Source of the DNA: Candidatus Omnitrophota bacterium
Lineage (GTDB): Bacteria; Omnitrophota; Gorgyraeia; Aquiviventales; Aquiviventaceae
NCBI GenBank assembly: GCA_016190215.1
Contig: JACPRA010000024.1
Location: forward strand, 1-58,503
Length of the DNA: 58,503 nt
Direction: 5' to 3'
Below are positions 57,111 through 58,503 of this stretch, in pieces (positions within the stretch are counted from its first letter, which is position 1; each line of letters begins with the position of its first letter). Under the pieces are notes generated by a model, which was not told where the DNA came from, ran no database searches, and was given only the letters and a program-made list of their open reading frames with translations. Position numbers and translations under genes: made by a program.

Positions 57111-58192
57111 GACGAATGCCCGTTCCGGCGATGGCGCAGCGGCTGGGCCAGCCGCTGCATCACCGCGTCCGCAATCTCGTCAATCGGCAGCACCTGGTCC
57201 ACTACGCCCAGCTCGATGGCGGCTTTGGGCATGCCGAACACCACGCAGGTGCGCTCATCCTGCGCGATCACCGCGCCGCCGGCCGCTTTGAGCTGCTTGA
57301 GGCCGTCCGCTCCGTCGCTGCCCATCCCGCTGAGGATGACGCCGATGGCCCGCTCCTGATAGGCCGATGCCGCCGACGCGAACAAGAGGGTGCCGGAGGG
57401 CTTCTGCCCTCCGCAGGGCGGCTCGTCCGTCAGCCGCATCAGCCCCTGGCCGACGACGCGCAAATGCGCGTCGGTGGGGGCCACGTACACGACACCCGGC
57501 TCCAGGCGCGCCCCGTGGGCCGCGATGCGGACGGGACGCTGCGCTTCCTCTTCCAGCCACTCCACGAGCCCGCGGGTAAACCCGGCGGAAATATGCTGCA
57601 CCACCACGACCGCGCACGGCAGCGCCTTCGGCAGCATTTTGAGCAGCGCCAGCACGGCTTGCGGGCCGCCGGTGGACGCCGCCACGGTGATGATGCGCTC
57701 CTCCGACACCGACGCGGGCAGCGGCAGCTCGGCCGGCAGGCGAGGCGGGCGCTCCAACCGCGCGAGCGGATGCGTGATGACATGCATCTGCGCCAAGCTG
57801 TTGATGCGGCGCAGCAGCTCGCCTCCGACGACGCCCGGGCGTCCCGACACTTCCAGCGGCTCGCGCTCCAGCACGTCCAGCGCGCCGTACCCCAGCGCCT
57901 GGCAGGCCCGCTCCGCGCCGCGGTTGACGGCGGCGGAGCTGACGATGAGGATCGGGGTGGGATGATAAGCCATGATCTGCTTGGTCGCCTCAAACCCGTC
58001 CATCCGCGGCATGTTGATGTCCATGATCACCAGGTCGGGATGGAGCTTCGGCACCAGGTCCACCGCCTCAACGCCGTCATGGGCCATGCCGACGACGGCC
58101 AGGTGCGGATCGGTGTTGACCACCTGGGCCAGGCACTCGCGCATGAACGGCGAGTCGTCCACAATGAGGATGCGCTTGAGCTGCGGGAGCAT
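57107..58192 (-). CDS. cheB: CheB protein-glutamate methylesterase
   Basis: REC domain plus VAASTGGPQAVLALLKMLP...VQHISAGFTRGLVEWL...GMGSDGADGLKQLKAAGG. Confidence 0.95.
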   Translation of the reverse strand: MLPQLKRILIVDDSPFMRECLAQVVNTDPHLAVVGMAHDGVEAVDLVPKLHPDLVIMDINMPRMDGFEATKQIMAYHPTPILIVSSAAVNRGAERACQALGYGALDVLEREPLEVSGRPGVVGGELLRRINSLAQMHVITHPLARLERPPRLPAELPLPASVSEERIITVAASTGGPQAVLALLKMLPKALPCAVVVVQHISAGFTRGLVEWLEEEAQRPVRIAAHGARLEPGVVYVAPTDAHLRVVGQGLMRLTDEPPCGGQKPSGTLLFASAASAYQERAIGVILSGMGSDGADGLKQLKAAGGAVIAQDERTCVVFGMPKAAIELGVVDQVLPIDEIADAVMQRLAQPLRHRRNGHSS

Positions 58193-58198
58193 ACCTGA

Positions 58199-58228
58199 AG
58201 TATGCCCGGCTGCCCAAGATCACGTCAA
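58199..58228 (-). promoter_or_regulatory. Sigma70 promoter TTGACG-N18-CATACT abutting the cheB ATG
   Basis: -35 58228-58223, -10 58204-58199; ATG at 58192. Confidence 0.55.
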
Positions 58229-58275
58229 GAGAACCTCAATGTTTATACAGGAAACGTATTTTTACTCAATGGCGA

Positions 58276-58307
58276 GGGCAGGCGCGGCGAATATGCCTTG
58301 CCTGCCC
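58276..58307. repeat. Hairpin GGGCAGGC/GCCTGCCC just after the CheA-REC stop; possible terminator without clear U-tract
   Basis: 8-bp perfect arms 58276-58283 and 58300-58307. Confidence 0.4.
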
Positions 58308-58316
58308 GAGTTTGCT

Positions 58317-58503
58317 TAGGGGAGCAAGCGTTCGATGGCGTTCAGGAGGGCGCGCTGATCGAACGCGCCTTTGACGATGTAGGCCTGCGCGCCGACTTCG
58401 ATGCCGCGGCGTTTTTCCGACTCGCGATTCATCGAGGTGACGAAGATCACCGGCAGCTCGCGCAGCTCCGGCTTCTTCCGCAGCGCCTGGCAGAGCTCAA
58501 ACC
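58317..58503 (-). CDS. C-terminal receiver domain, probably a CheA-REC hybrid kinase (partial)
   Basis: Own translation: FELCQALRKKPELRELPVIFVTSMNRESEKRRGIEVGAQAYIVKGAFDQRALLNAIERLLP. Confidence 0.8.

Overview
High-GC bacterial window in which essentially every credible gene lies on the minus strand; the long plus-strand ORFs are antisense artefacts. Reading from high to low coordinates: a chemosensory cluster (CheA-REC end, CheB, CheW, REC proteins, CheR); a type IV pilus/T2SS-like cluster (PilB, PilC, pseudopilins, a pseudopilin with a discoidin-like domain, a PilM-PilN fusion, PilO- and PilP-like) interrupted by an S23-type ORF between 29-nt inverted repeats; rmlC, GTP-type PEPCK, a Crp/Fnr regulator and a hemerythrin/ScdA_N-like protein; a putative extracellular electron transfer block (MtrA-like multiheme c, MtrB/PioB-like porin, Rieske, cytochrome b, 9-heme, 7-heme and 11-heme+cyt b proteins, CcsB/CcsA); nirK; a siroheme reductase-cysteine desulfurase-FeoB-DtxR/FeoA operon; an XRE-radical SAM-FabB-B12 radical SAM operon; a nrfHA operon with NnrS-like and radical SAM genes; and a sulfur assimilation cluster (siroheme reductase, SulP, Rrf2, Sbp, CysT, CysW). 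Main discoveries by direct reading: (1) five copies of an FNR-spaced palindrome ATGAC-N4-GTCAT (allowing one substitution per arm), four exactly 29.5 bp from a TAnnnT -10 box and the fifth 30.5 bp, which link nirK, hemerythrin, PEPCK, feo/siroheme reductase and the XRE-radical SAM operon to a local Crp/Fnr protein with an altered FNR recognition helix; (2) a paralogous 4-Cys small protein heading both nitrite reductase operons; (3) an S23/IVS-like element between pilB and pilC; (4) a large EET/bc-like cytochrome supercluster; (5) several promoters predicting leaderless or near-leaderless mRNAs. No tRNA, rRNA, CRISPR array or classical transposase was recognised. All family calls are by eye, with no database search.
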